62,000 nt of DNA from Chrysomallon squamiferum (GCA_012295275.1 CM022679.1:29613164-29675163), one strand, 5' to 3'; shown: positions 1 through 11,555, numbered from the stretch's first letter. The notes: a model not told the origin generated them from the letters alone. Program-made: numbers and translations.

Positions 1-626
1 ATCAACTGCAGTGTGAATTCAGTGGCCCATTAAACAGCCACGTCATTTTATTTGTAGAAAACTAAATCTTTGTTATATATATTTCTATATATATATAGCC
101 CTTTATAATTTACTCAATTGTTTTGTTAAACAAATATTTATTTATTTGACATCATGGCAAGCAAAAATAATAATCAAATTTTTTTTAGGAAATCAAAACA
201 AAAACAACTTTAGTGAGAAGTTAGAAACAAAAAGTCTGAAATAACCAGGTTAAATCATTTTGTATAAAAAAAAAAAAAAAAAAAAAAGGTATTAAGAAGT
301 ATAAAAATAAATGCAGATAAAACTGACTATTTTTCCCCATGAACTGATGTACTACTAGGAAAAGGGAAAACGAATAGTTTAATAAAACTTGAAATAAATA
401 AAAATAAAATAAGACAGTTCTTCAACATGAACAAAAAGACCTAATCAGATAATGTGCAATATTTAAGTAATTTTCTTAGATTTAAAGTTAGTGAGTATCG
501 TCATAATATTTAACACTGCACTGCTTTTTGATAGAATAGTCAGACAGACAGTTGTGTCAGTAAAAAATAAAAACAGTTATTTATCCAACAGTGAAGTTAT
601 AGCCAGCATGCTTAATCAGAAAAAGA

Positions 627-628
<2 letters not shown>

Positions 629-660
<32 letters not shown>
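629..660. repeat. (TA)n microsatellite
   Basis: About 16 uninterrupted TA units in the AT-rich left flank. Confidence 0.95.
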
Positions 661-662
<2 letters not shown>

Positions 663-3600
663 ACATTAAGTCAAGATATTTTAGGTTATTAATACGTTTG
701 CTGTAGTTTTGAAGCAGCTAATAACATGGATATTATCAGACACATACTGTGTGCAGTATACGTCAATCAGAATAAAAAGATTTCAAATAAATTTAAAATA
801 GCAAAATAGTTTTAATACTTTTATAAATTATACTAGAACCTAAGTACAAATTAACATTTTTATCTGATTATTTATTATTTTAGTTTTTTTAATTAATTTT
901 TTTCTTCTTCTTTGTTAAGTGCCCTTTTAGATTTTGTTGTAAAACTCTTTATATGGACCATTGTAATCCAAGATTAAGATACTTACCTCTGCTATATTTG
1001 TAACAAAACAAAAAAAAAAGAATTTTACTGCGAACTATTTTTTAAGCAGAAAAGGCCACATTTGTATCTAGATTTAAATTTCTGCTTTAGGACACAGACC
1101 AATCAGAACTGAGACTGTAATTTATGAATGAAATCTGTTATTACATAGAGACCAATCAAATGTCATGTTACAAAATATTGTTGAAACGTAAATTTTTCTT
1201 TGCAAGTAATCAAATAGAGTTAAGACCAAACAAATTTTATATTGCAAAATGTTAAATTAAAATCGAGTGAGATTAAAGATTACAGAAGTAATAAAAAAAT
1301 CAAAATATTTCAGTTTTGAAATCAAATCATCACATATTGTGTTATGAAATGTTCAAATCAAAATAGATTTTTTTACTTTCAAAGTGCAAGAAATCATGAA
1401 AACAGTAAAGTATAGTGCAGTAATTTTAAAATTACAAATAAACTGCAGTGATATTTGAAATCTTTACATAAAAAGACATTATACTGGAATGTAAGTGTCT
1501 AGAGAAAGTTCTGTTGATAATGAAGTATCAAGTAATATTTCAAGTCCAGGAGGCTGCCTTTGTCTTATCTTTTCAATGTGTATGGCAGACCTAATGTACT
1601 TAATACATTATCATCATACTTTATAGTTAGCAAAGATTTGCTGCAGAATAATTAAGCAATCAGCTGGAACAGTACAAAATGTATTTGTGGCACCATCATA
1701 GATATACATTCAAATAGATTTTCTTGTACACTATTCTTTGTAAAAAAAGAAACATTTTAATAATTAAAAAATAATTTTAACTACACACATCATGTGTGTA
1801 GCTTTGTGTCAGCTCCTAGTGTAATAGCTGTGTGACAATCTAGCTAAAAGTAGCAGCTTCTGTTGCATTTCCAATGTAGTTTCTAATCTAATGAATCTTC
1901 AAACATAAGTGTTTTTTGCTTTAGTGCACTGCTTCAGAATTTGGTGGTTTTTATATAGTTGGAGCATTTTACACACGTTTTAACATCCAGAAACTTTTTT
2001 GTCCTTTTTTTGTATTGATAATTGGATGGTGGTAATTTTTAGTTCCAAATTTACTGATTGAAGTAAAAAAAAGAGACTTTCCTGTGAGAACAACAGACAG
2101 CAGAGATTTAAGCTTCACAGTGATTTGCATATCAAGTTCTCTGACTTGACATTCATGGTTACATCAAGCTGTAATTGCGGAACCTACTTTACACATGTCC
2201 CAGCCCAAACTGATTTTATTAAACCACCGTGGTACAAAGTGTGTTTGTTTAGGTGGTGACTAATGTAGCTTTTTAACAGTTCATAGGAATAGCAGATAGA
2301 GAAAAGACTCTCTAAATGAATTGCACATATTTGATCAACTTGTGTATGAAATTTGATGTGTTACTTCTGGTGTCACATTCATTTTGAGTACAGTATTACA
2401 CTTTGTTGATTGTTTTCTTTAAAGCTTATAAATTCACCAATGCGTACCAATCAAATTTTAAGGAATGTTTTTTTTGTTCAAAAAGAATATTTACATTTGT
2501 AAATGTAAATTTAATCAAACTTTTAAACATTGTTTAGTTCAATATTTTGTATTGATATATCATACATACATTTTATTCAATCTTGTTTTAGTTATCTACA
2601 TTTTATTAATGTTTTAACATGGGTTTTTTATACCAACTTTGTATTTTAAGTCTTTTATTTAAATTTTTCTAGTCTCAGTTTTCTGGTATCAAATTTATAT
2701 TTGATTATTATTATTATTTTAAAGTACATACATCTTTGAATTAAATTAATACTGAATATTCAGTAAAATACATAAATTAGATAAAAATGAAAACGTCATT
2801 GAAATTATTTTTTGATTGATTTTAGTTTTATGTACTTAATGAATTTTTTCAGGTTTGAAAAAACACTACAATTTACAGAAAATAAATAAATAACAAAAAG
2901 ATTTAAAATATTACTGCCATTTATAATTATCTGTTTATAATTATACACATCTGAATATGAAGCTGTTAACCCTTTGACTCCTAATACAATAATAATAAAA
3001 TGTCTCAAAGAGTTAAAGTAATTTTAAAATGAATGTTTACAATTATCATTATTTTAATAGAAAGATAAATAAGAATTGGGACATTTAAATACATTTTTAA
3101 ATCAAAATTTTTAAAAAAAAGAAAAAAAGAGAGAAATAAAACAAAATAGCTTCATTATTTTGCTATGTACATGTTAATACTTAGTTCTGTATTTAATTTT
3201 TACATATTCTCTAATTTCATTATTTTTCATTTTTAATGTATTCATACATTAACCGTGTGCCGTGTTATATACATTTTTTGGAAGAGAGGGAGGAGTGAAT
3301 CAATATTTAAAAGAACTACTTGCATTTTATGACAATTTAACTTTCTTGAAGAGCTATGTATATTTACTTCTAAGTGTGTCTCTTTTTTTTTTTTTTTATG
3401 TTGTTGTAGTAGTAGTATTTGTATTACCCCTGGTAAACATTTTACAATCGTGTGAACATTCGTACGAACTGAGCCTTGTTTTTCTGTGATCACCTATATT
3501 TTAAAATAAATTTTATTATTTTTGTTTCGTCGTTGCTACCCTTCCTGTGGCTGGCATTGTTTCGTTGTTTTTTTTATGCCGTAAAACACTGGTTAATATC

Positions 3601-3740
3601 TGTGCCTTTGTAAAGACTGTTCTGTTTGGTATGCTAGGTCACTGGGTGATGCCAAACATACCGAGGGATGGATCATTGTTGTTAAACAAGTGTTGTGTTG
3701 AGGGTAAAAACTAAATTTTAAAAAGGCAATTCGAGAGAGA

Positions 3741-3745
<5 letters not shown>

Positions 3746-3783
<38 letters not shown>
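3746..3783. repeat. poly(A) tract, 38 nt
   Basis: An uninterrupted run of A. No retroposon body or target-site duplication is visible beside it, so it is best treated as a simple homopolymer. Confidence 0.9.
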
Positions 3784-3785
<2 letters not shown>

Positions 3786-4659
3786 TTTGATGTTATTTAG
3801 TATCCAGTTTGTACGAGGGTCTTTCTTTTTTTTGTACTTTTAATCTGAAACTGTTTCTTAATTATCAATTTGGATTATTTAACAGTATATCAGTAACAAA
3901 ATTTAATGTGTCTGTAATAATGAAATATATTTAAATGTTAGCTTAATATTAAGCAGATCATTGGTAAATGGTCAGAAAGCTTTAATTCAGTTTGTAACAA
4001 AATGATATCAACAGTGGTCTAGTTAGTGTTTCATATATATTTAATCTGTATTAGAATAACCAAGATTAAATAGGATCAGATGTGCTCCTACTTTTCACCA
4101 ACCAATGGGATGGATCAGTGAGGGATTAGTTGGAATATCAGAGGGTTTAGTAAAAAAAAGTAAGGGCAAGGGCCCTTGGCATAAATCAGATCTTCAGTAT
4201 GGGTTTTTTTCTGAACTTACTCTTGTTAGAATTTTAATATTTTAAGCATACCAAATTTTTGTAAAACTCAAATAACATTAGTCTTGTATAAGTAGACTTT
4301 GTTATGGCAAAGAACAGGAAAGTTAAAATTTATTTAAATCACTTATTTAACAAAGATGATGTTTTGTTTATACTTTTCAATTTTAAATTGCATGGAACTG
4401 CTGAAGTCAAAGTAAATGTTTTTTTTCTTAAATATCATTAACAAAAGAACTTTGTTTTCTAAAAGCTGCATTCATTTTTCTAAATTTTTTTTTTTTATTA
4501 TTATTATTATTTTTTTTTTTTTTTCATTTAATTCTTACTTGTTTATGAGATATCATTCAACATGATGTCATGTGTTCCACATTAATTAGTGTGTTTTACA
4601 TCTACATGTATCTAGATATTTTTCACCAGCATTCCTAATGTGAATTTATAAATATATAA

Positions 4660-4666
<7 letters not shown>

Positions 4667-4693
<27 letters not shown>
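4667..4693. repeat. (GTAT)n microsatellite
   Basis: About seven GTAT units following a short TA run. Confidence 0.9.
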
Positions 4694-5272
4694 GTTCATC
4701 CATGTGTATTCATCAATGTTTATACACATTTCATTATATGGTTGTGCTACAGTTGCTCCTTGGCTCGATGTTTCGTGGTACATTTTTTTCAAACATTAGC
4801 AAAACTAACTGAATTACTAATATCTTGTGCAGAATGTCAATCTTTATTTAGAAATCTTTGTTATACATTTTTTTTTTATTATTATTGAGAGATGATGAAA
4901 ATGTGATAAACATTTTTTTAAGAGTCACTGAAAAGTTTCTGAATTGTTTTGAAAAAGGCACCTGTAAAGTGTGTGCCTTATTTCTGAAATATTTATTTTC
5001 TGTTTCTTGTAAAATTACTATAAAGTTACAAAATACATATATTTTTGAATCTCAGTTGCACAGTAAACATTTAATTTCTTAAAGGTGTAGAAACAAACAT
5101 AAAATAATAAATAAATAAATAAATAAATAAAATCGGATAGTAAATATTTACTGAATCTCAATCTCTCTAAATTTTATTCTAAAACAAATCTTTGTAATGA
5201 CATCAGGTTCACAATTTCATCTTCTCCAATGTCACTACATTTTTTTTCAGTTCAATTGTTTTTTTTTTTAGT

Positions 5273-5306
5273 TATATTATTATTATTACTATTATTATTA
5301 TTATTA

Positions 5307-5347
<41 letters not shown>

Positions 5348-5375
5348 TATTATTATTATTATTATTATTATTACT
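5273..5375. repeat. (ATT)n microsatellite, about 100 bp
   Basis: ATT trinucleotides with occasional ACT interruptions. ATT/AAT tracts recur across the window, for example at 6276, 11115, 17136, 36104, 46160, 52237 and 55134. Confidence 0.95.
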
Positions 5376-6240
5376 AATGTCTGATGCACAGGGTTTACTG
5401 GTGACATTTATATGCAACATGTTCGGTGTTAAAAGCTTTTGTGCATTTTCATTTGTCAACCTGTTTTAGTGTGAATAAACCTTTTTGTTTTAACATGAGT
5501 TTATTGTTTATAAAAGTGACCAATACATAGTGGGATTTTGTTCTTCTTCTTCTTATGTTTTAGAATAAATTATTAATAAAATTAAAAATACATAATATTT
5601 GAAATTATATGGATTGTCATCACTCTGTTTACAAAACAAAATACACCATTTATGACAAGTATCCATCTAAGTTAAGCATTATAAATCGCATTTAAATCTT
5701 AAAGTATGAAACTATCACTGAAAGCAGCAGTATCATTAGTTTAAATTTGTCACAGTGGTTTGGAAAATATTTGAGAAGGAAGAGGTAATTTTTGTTTGTT
5801 TTTAAGTGATTTATCACATGAAAATATATATGGAGGAAAAAATAAATTAAAAAATATTCTTTTACTTTGTAAAGAATAGAGCATGATCTTTATTTCATAA
5901 TACTGGGTTTGACTAAAAGTTCATAGCATTTTTTAAATTGAAATTTTAAAGACAGTATTTAGTTACTTGTACACAGATTTATTCAGCCACATTTTGTTCA
6001 CCTTTCACCGTCTTTGAGACAACTTCATGAGCCCATCTTCAAAGAGTGAACATCATTTTTGATGATGGAACTGACGTTAAACATTCCAACCCATTATATT
6101 CAAACCAGTTTCGATTGCCTATCAAACTGAAAGCAGTTTTGATGGAAAATTGTTGATTTTCAATATTTACACAATTTAACTGCAGTTACCTAAATGACAT
6201 GGCAGACTGACTTCAGTTATTAACTTATTTTAACTGAATC

Positions 6241-6410
6241 AGTATTTGTCCAATAACTATTTATTTATTTATTTATTTTTATTATTATTATTATTATGAT
6301 TATGATTATTATCATTTTGCTATCATTATTAATATTGTTATTGTTTTGTTATTATTATTATTATTATTATTAATAATAATATTGTTTTGTCATCATCATC
6401 ATCAACATCA
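6241..6410. repeat. degenerate ATT/ATC trinucleotide tract
   Basis: ATTT units pass into ATT, then into ATG/ATC and CATCAT units. This is an imperfect, ageing microsatellite. Confidence 0.85.
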
Positions 6411-6780
6411 ACATCATTATGATACTCACTCCTGCAACTCTGTTGTTATTTTTATCAATTATACAGATTTTTATATTAAATACATATGTTATATATCTGC
6501 TATCTAATAACTATTAGTATTGAAAGAACTGCTTCATGTTGAAGAGATTTAATAATTACTGCCAACAAAAGTTTTATTTGTATCAATGCAGTTCATCCCT
6601 TCTAATAATGTAGAATAACGCACTGTTAAAGATTTAACTAGTAAGTAAATAAATAAATAAATACTGAATTAAAAAAAAATAGTAAGCATAGATAATTTAA
6701 TATCAAAAACACAATTTAAAAACAATAATAATTAAAAATATATTATAAAAAAATAATAATAATAATAATAAAAAACTGGC

Positions 6781-6890
6781 TGCCCCAGGTGAGGCTCGAA
6801 CTCACAACCTCCGCATAACTCTACCTGTGTATCACACAGGGAAGGTACTGTCTATAAGTACGGCGCGCTAACCGATTGTGCCACTGGGGC
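6781..6890 (-). tRNA. tRNA-Ile (UAU) with a 36-nt intron
   Basis: Read on the minus strand, the gene starts GCCCCAG and ends CTGGGGC plus discriminator A, a perfect 7-bp acceptor stem. The D arm, the T arm with its TTCGAGC loop, and an anticodon stem CCGTA/TGCGG are all present. The anticodon loop reads CTTATA before the intron, giving anticodon TAT for AUA codons. The intron (6817-6852) sits one base 3' of the anticodon, the canonical eukaryotic site. A run of six T on the transcribed strand just past the 3' end can serve as the Pol III terminator. CCA is not encoded, as expected. Confidence 0.93.
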
Positions 6891-7167
6891 GCTCGATGTT
6901 AGGAGTTATAAATAAACATTCGTATGTAACGGCAGTTTAAATATCTCACATCTACTGATAGTCATCTATTACAGTGACTTTAATACGCAGAAATCCGTTT
7001 ATTCGAAACTGCGTCTTAACTTTCGAATTGATTTATTTCAGTTTATATCGTATTGTACGTTCATACGTAAAGGTTTTGTTTATTAACTCAGTTTGACCTG
7101 CTGTAAACCAGTTTTGAAAAGGAAGCTGGCGCTTGTGGATTCGCAAGACTCAGACTGCATCCCAAAA

Positions 7168-7248
7168 ATGGCCGATAGTTACACCTTTAAGTATCTGATA
7201 ATTGTTACTAATGACACATCTACGACGCTAGACTACGACGTTAAATAA
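7168..7248 (+). other. small open frame (26 codons) between tRNA genes, doubtful
   Basis: An ATG in a good context (AAAAATGG, also a YY1-like ATGGC) opens 26 codons that begin MADSYTFKYLIIV and end at TAA inside an AATAAA. The start looks faintly like a Rab GTPase N-terminus. No P-loop exon (GDxGVGKS) follows in the window, so a Rab gene is not supported. A donor-like GTATCT lies inside the frame. It may be a chance frame or a first exon whose continuation I cannot find. Confidence 0.12.
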
Positions 7249-7577
7249 AACTCAAATGTCATTTTTAAAATGTTATCTGGAATGTGCAGATGGAAAGAAG
7301 AAAAAATAATCCTTTTTATGGAATTAAAATATGAGCGTTTACTGTAAACTTTACACTTAAATCAGTTCAGTTTTCCTACCCGTCATTAGGGCCTTGTTAA
7401 TCCATTATCTGTCCTTAGGCTTTCAGTCCCCTTCATTCTTCCATTCCCACTGGTAACTGCCTCAGTCTAGACAGTCTTGTGAATACTGATTGTAGCCCCC
7501 TGACTGTTACGACCCACAGTTAATTCGAGCTGACTTCTTTCCAGTTAAAACTCTGAACGTTCCGCTCTTAGTCGTGC

Positions 7578-7687
7578 GCCCCAGTGGCACAATAGGTTAG
7601 CGCGCCGTACTTATAGACAGTACCTTCCCTGTGTGATACACAGGAAGAGCTATGCGGAGGTTGTGAGTTCGAGCCTCACCTGGGGCA
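7578..7687 (+). tRNA. tRNA-Ile (UAU) with a 36-nt intron
   Basis: Nearly identical to the copy at 6781-6890 but on the opposite strand. The acceptor stem GCCCCAG/CTGGGGC is perfect, the anticodon TAT is at 7612-7614, the intron is 7616-7651, and the anticodon stem CCGTA/TGCGG is intact. One D-loop base differs (CAATAGG instead of CAATCGG). A run of seven T from about 7692 is a good Pol III terminator. Confidence 0.93.
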
Positions 7688-8162
7688 GCCGATTTTTTTG
7701 TTTGTTATTTTTATCATTTATTTCTTGTTAACTGAATAGAAAAGATGTCAAAAGTAGCTTTTTGTTGTGCTCCTATTCACTTTGAGGTAAAAATAACATT
7801 TTCAAACAGTTAATTTCATTTCATGATGAATGTTTAAAACCTAAAACCTTTGTTAAGGAGATAAGAAATCGTAAATTATTTTTTGTCTAAAATAGTGGTG
7901 CTTATGTGCAACCAACGTTTGATCACCAATGCTAAGCTACTCGTTACAGTTTGTTTTGTATAACGAAAAAACAACAAAAAACACACACACAAAAAACACA
8001 AAAAAACAACAACAAACAAATAAAAAAAAACAAAGAACCAAAAACATAAAGCTTGAAATAAGTATTGTTTTCTTTTTGCTTTCCCCAAGTGAAATAGTTC
8101 TGTTCTTTAAATTAATTTACTAATAGATGCCAAGCTTAAATCACACTGAAACAAAGTAAAGT

Positions 8163-8272
8163 GCCCCAGTGGCACAATCGGTTAGCGCGCCGTACTTACA
8201 GACATTACCTTGTGTGTGTTATACACAGGAAGAGCTATGCGGAGGTTGTGAGTTCGAGCCTCACCTGTTGCA
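8163..8272 (+). pseudogene. decayed tRNA-Ile copy with altered anticodon
   Basis: This is the same 110-nt layout as the neighbouring tRNA-Ile genes, intron included. The acceptor stem is GCCCCAG against CTGTTGC, with two mismatches. The anticodon position reads TAC instead of TAT, and the intron carries several changes. No T-run follows the 3' end. The T arm and B box are still intact. It is most likely a pseudogene. A functional tRNA with a changed anticodon is possible but would need the acceptor stem to tolerate two mismatches. Confidence 0.8.
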
Positions 8273-9180
8273 TTTCGCAAAACCCGAGTTTCCACAGGTC
8301 TGATGGTAGATTTAATTTGAACATTTGTATAACATACCTATTCTGGTATTTTTAAATAGTTAGTGTCATCTGAAGAAAGAAGGATGTGAAAGAGCAAATA
8401 GTAATCATTAGTCTGTGGACGCAAATATCCATCACCATCTGACTTGTTACATGGTTTAACTACTGGCGTCTGAATGTGGAAGGAAACATTCCCCAAAGAA
8501 ATAAAAATGTCATAATAATGTAAAGTAATATTTGTTGTTAAATAAACTGTTTAAACAGAAATAAAGTGATTAAATTAATTTTATTTGCCAAGTAAATAAA
8601 TGCACAGAAGTAGTCAGTAGAATCATGAATAACCCAGAACAATCTACAGTATAATTTTTTATGATTGCTTCTGGTTTGGAGGGGGGATATCTAAAAATCC
8701 AAACCAAATTCGTGGACAAAATCTAGCCAACGGAAGTCCACTAATTTGCATAAACTCGGAGTACCCCTTATTTCAGTATTATTGTGGTTAATCGTTTACA
8801 GAATATAACACAAAGACTTTCATACATTTGTATACATTCTTAGAGGCTGGGTGAAAGGGTGTTATAAACTCTTCAAAAAATAAAAAAATAAAAAAAAAAA
8901 TAAAAAAAACACGAATATATCTACCCGATGACTTTTGTTGTTAAACCTCTTTGTTCATTAAGGTTGAAAAAAAAAAGCGCAGAACGAATAAAACATGTCT
9001 CTGAAGTACGTGGAATATATTTAGACATTTTCTTCTAACACGAAATATACAATTTAAACAATGTTTATTTATTTATTTGTTTCTTTGTTTGCTTGTTTTG
9101 TTTGGTTGGTTGTTCATTAATCGTTCTGTGGAAATACATTAATCTGCTCCAGAGAAAAGTGGCTAATGATGCTCTACGTA
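8273..9180. other. intergenic stretch without a recognised gene
   Basis: AT-rich non-coding sequence with A-rich and ATTT simple repeats (about 8875-8910 and 9062-9080). An octamer-like ATTTGCAT occurs near 8747 without other promoter elements that I could tie to it. Confidence 0.5.
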
Positions 9181-9217
9181 AATGACTTCGGCCAACTTCG
9201 GCATCGCCTTTCTTCTA

Positions 9218-9225
9218 TGACGTCA
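9218..9225. promoter_or_regulatory. CRE palindrome TGACGTCA in a likely promoter
   Basis: A perfect cAMP-response-element palindrome (the CREB/ATF family site) in a short CpG-containing patch, 78 bp before the ATG at 9303. The position suits a proximal promoter of the two-exon small gene that follows. The binding protein and its activity are inferred from the motif only. Confidence 0.5.
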
Positions 9226-9302
9226 TCTATTTCTAACTGTTGCGTAGAAACAATTTTAGCTATTTTGCTGAAGTCTTGGGTTTATATTTCTCAGTATTTA
9301 TA

Positions 9303-9724
9303 ATGCCTTTTTTGACAAATCTTTCAAACATGGTGCCAAGTTTTATGTAAGCAGAGTTTAAGTTTTAATATCTCCTGCTGTCTTCACCATAATGGGAAAA
9401 ATATATTTCCTATATTTTAAATGTTTCTCGAATGATTTTTACCTTTTGTAGGACGAAGAAATTGATGCAAGAAAATATATTTCATACAAAAATAAGAAAT
9501 AAATAAATAAATGTATTCCCAGTATTTAAAATATTTCTCGAATGATAAAATGACGAAAGACGTAATAATAATACATGTGCTTAGCATGGTACAAAAACTG
9601 ATTTAAGTATTTAAATGTTTTCAGAATAAGGATAGAGGAACCAATGGACGTCGAACTTGTCGATGACAGAAAAATAGAACCAATGGACGTGGATCCATTC
9701 CGTGATCCGATGGATACATCTTAA
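9303..9724 (+). CDS. candidate two-exon microprotein, 47 aa, unknown function
   Basis: Exon 1 is 9303-9346 (ATG, 14 codons plus two bases), ending at a consensus donor GTAAGC. Exon 2 is 9625-9724, after the acceptor TTTTCAG, and ends at TAA. The joined frame is open and in phase. The product begins MPFLTNLSNMVPSF and has an acidic C-terminal half with three PMD motifs: EEPMDVEL, IEPMDVDPF and DPMDTS. An in-frame stop at 9234-9236 lies upstream, and I see no earlier in-frame ATG. A CRE lies upstream. No signal peptide or transmembrane segment is evident, and I do not recognise a family. The case rests on splice-site fit and non-random composition. Alternatives are the two ends of a larger gene with unseen exons, or chance. 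Confidence 0.45.
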
Positions 9725-10204
9725 GCAGAAAATGTATTGTTAGTCAGTATACGTATATACTGTTTTTAAATATAACTGACAATTCAGGGATATTCCATTT
9801 ATATTGGGAACCATGTAATATCACATATATTTATGTGTGTGTTTGTGTGTGGGGGGTGTGTTTGTGCAGACATACATATATAAATACATAATTAAATTTT
9901 ATTTTGCTTTTTTAGATTTCGCTGGTTCACCAAAAGATCTACGTCCATTAGGTGAGTGTTGACGTTCAACAGCTGCTACATCTAAACAAATACAGACGTG
10001 CCGCGGTCGAGCTTTCTCGATGTTCATAGTTAACAACACTTCGAACGATTCGTAAAAGACCGTGAATTTAAAAAAGGACAACGATAACATGATCGCAGCG
10101 GTCTATTACACAGAATCGGCGAGCGAAAAAGAACGAACGTTTTAATGAAAGTGTTCAAACGAATAGATGCGACACAGACTGTTTGAGGGAATGAGTTGGA
10201 ACGG

Positions 10205-10211
10205 TATAAAA
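10205..10211 (+). promoter_or_regulatory. TATA box candidate
   Basis: TATAAAA in a CpG-containing context. A start site would be expected near 10235, ahead of the ATG at 10308. No confirmed gene follows. Confidence 0.3.
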
Positions 10212-10719
10212 GGCACAGTCTTTGGCAAGCACGTCTGAATGCACAAGACAAGAAGGTGTTTATTATTCCTCTAGTGCTTCGTGCTGATAAAGTGGTTTTG
10301 ACAAACTATGCAAGCCGGTTATAAGCGTAAAGTTTCTGCAAATAAGTAGGTGCTTTTTGGAGGAAGACATTTTAAAAGAAATTCTAAAGTAAAAAAATTC
10401 AAGTGACATTTCATGCTACGACGCTTATGTACACTATTCTTATAACCAGAGCGGAGTTAACTTGACAGTGCTTTGCCTGATAAGGTGGAGTCGGGCGTTG
10501 TTTACAAACCTTCGTGCCCCGTCATCCATTCATACATACAAACGTACGGAGACGCAGATTTCAAGAAAGAATGTGGCTGTTGTACGAAGTTGTGTTAGGC
10601 CATGCACCCCTTGAAAAACAATCAGATTCTTCTTTATGCAAGTTAATCCACTGTGATTGGCCAGTGAACAATTCGAAATGAGGCGCACGTGCCAGTAGAC
10701 AGGTGTCTGCTAAATGGGA

Positions 10720-10735
10720 GAAACGAAACCGAAAC
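10720..10735 (+). promoter_or_regulatory. IRF/ISRE-type element, three GAAANN units
   Basis: GAAACGAAACCGAAAC is three tandem GAAANN half-sites, the binding pattern of interferon regulatory factors. Molluscs and other invertebrates have IRF-family genes, so such a site could work here. The gene it would control is not identified. The nearest gene-like signals are in the CpG-containing island to its left. Confidence 0.35.
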
Positions 10736-10859
10736 ACAGCACGGTGCTTTCCGTTAATACTCCCTGTGATATTTTTAAACAAACTGTTATTATATTTTGT
10801 TTTATAGATACAAAACGAAATATAAAAATTATTTTACAACCAGCATTTGCTGTTTGTTT

Positions 10860-11113
10860 TTATTATTATAATTATTATTATCATCATCATCATCATCATC
10901 ACTATCATAATTTTTTAAATTGTTTTATTTACTTATTTCTTATACAAAGATTTTATTTTAAAAATATAAAATATAAATCTCTATTCCGATAGAAACGATA
11001 TCCACTGAAAGAATTCGGGTCCGAGACACCTCGCCCAAATTTTTTTTCGCTGTAAGAATGAATCCATGAACACGGTGCCGAAGTCCTCAGCAGATGCACT
11101 GAATAACTGAATT

Positions 11114-11163
<50 letters not shown>
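10860..11163. repeat. trinucleotide tracts (ATT/ATC and AAT) flanking a unique segment
   Basis: ATT and ATC units run from 10860 to 10905, and about sixteen AAT units from 11115 to 11163. Between them, 10980-11105 is unique, CG-containing sequence with no recognised coding content. Confidence 0.85.
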
Positions 11164-11166
<3 letters not shown>

Positions 11167-11281
11167 GACTGTAAACATTAACATCTAGTTTCTATTTATC
11201 TTTATATCGAAATTTAAATTTTATCGGGGTGCGAAGGAATAGATACCACATATTTGAGATTTTGTGGGAATTTATTTTTTG

Positions 11282-11319
<38 letters not shown>

Positions 11320-11460
11320 AATTGTACATAATTAAATCAGCAAATGCTGTCAATGAATGACGAATCTTTCATTTCAGACAATGTTTCAAGAAATTATCTT
11401 GCAGTGTGTAAACTACCTTAAATATTTAGGTAGATAATCTGATTTTGACATTACATGTAA

Positions 11461-11490
11461 CATACATACATACATACATACATACATACA

Positions 11491-11524
<34 letters not shown>

Positions 11525-11555
11525 CATACACACATGCATTCATACATACATACAT
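11461..11555. repeat. (CATA)n microsatellite
   Basis: Fifteen uninterrupted CATA units to 11520, then degenerate units with CACA and CATT variants. Confidence 0.95.

Larger units (their letters stand above)
1..5520. other. AT-rich non-coding region, possible 3' UTR of an upstream gene
   Basis: I found no conserved coding exon on either strand. The plus strand is T-rich, as 3' UTRs often are. A canonical AATAAA lies at 5474-5479, near the end of the stretch, so a plus-strand transcript entering from the left could end there. That is inference only. The short open frames in this stretch are low-complexity or occur on both strands. A CCAAT-like word, ACCAATCA, recurs around 1097-1170. Confidence 0.3.
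9900..10750. other. unresolved CpG-containing island with gene-like fragments
   Basis: This stretch is visibly richer in CG than its flanks, unlike ordinary intergenic DNA here. On the plus strand there is a TATAAAA box (10205-10211) and, about 100 bp on, an ATG at 10308 opening MQAGYKRKVSAN before a donor-like GTAGGT at 10346. I found no continuing exon before TMF1. On the minus strand a frame ends with a basic tail (GEPAKSKKAK) whose stop overlaps an AATAAA at 9898-9903, resembling a last exon. An inverted CCAAT box lies near 10660 and a CACGTG E-box near 10686. The signals on the two strands conflict. One short fast-evolving gene may be present, but I cannot define it. Confidence 0.3.

Noticed and set aside
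975-990. Consensus donor AG/GTAAGTA on the minus strand
   Set aside because: The would-be exon is T-rich without coding character. A chance match is likely.
3746-3783. SINE or retroposon tail
   Set aside because: No tRNA-derived head, no target-site duplication, and no body sequence before the A-run.
7168-7200. Rab GTPase start (MADSYTFKYLIIV)
   Set aside because: No P-loop or switch-region exon occurs downstream on that strand.
9899-10090. Minus-strand frame ending GEPAKSKKAK at an AATAAA
   Set aside because: It looks like a last exon, but no convincing upstream exon or recognisable domain was found, so it is described only within the CpG-containing island.
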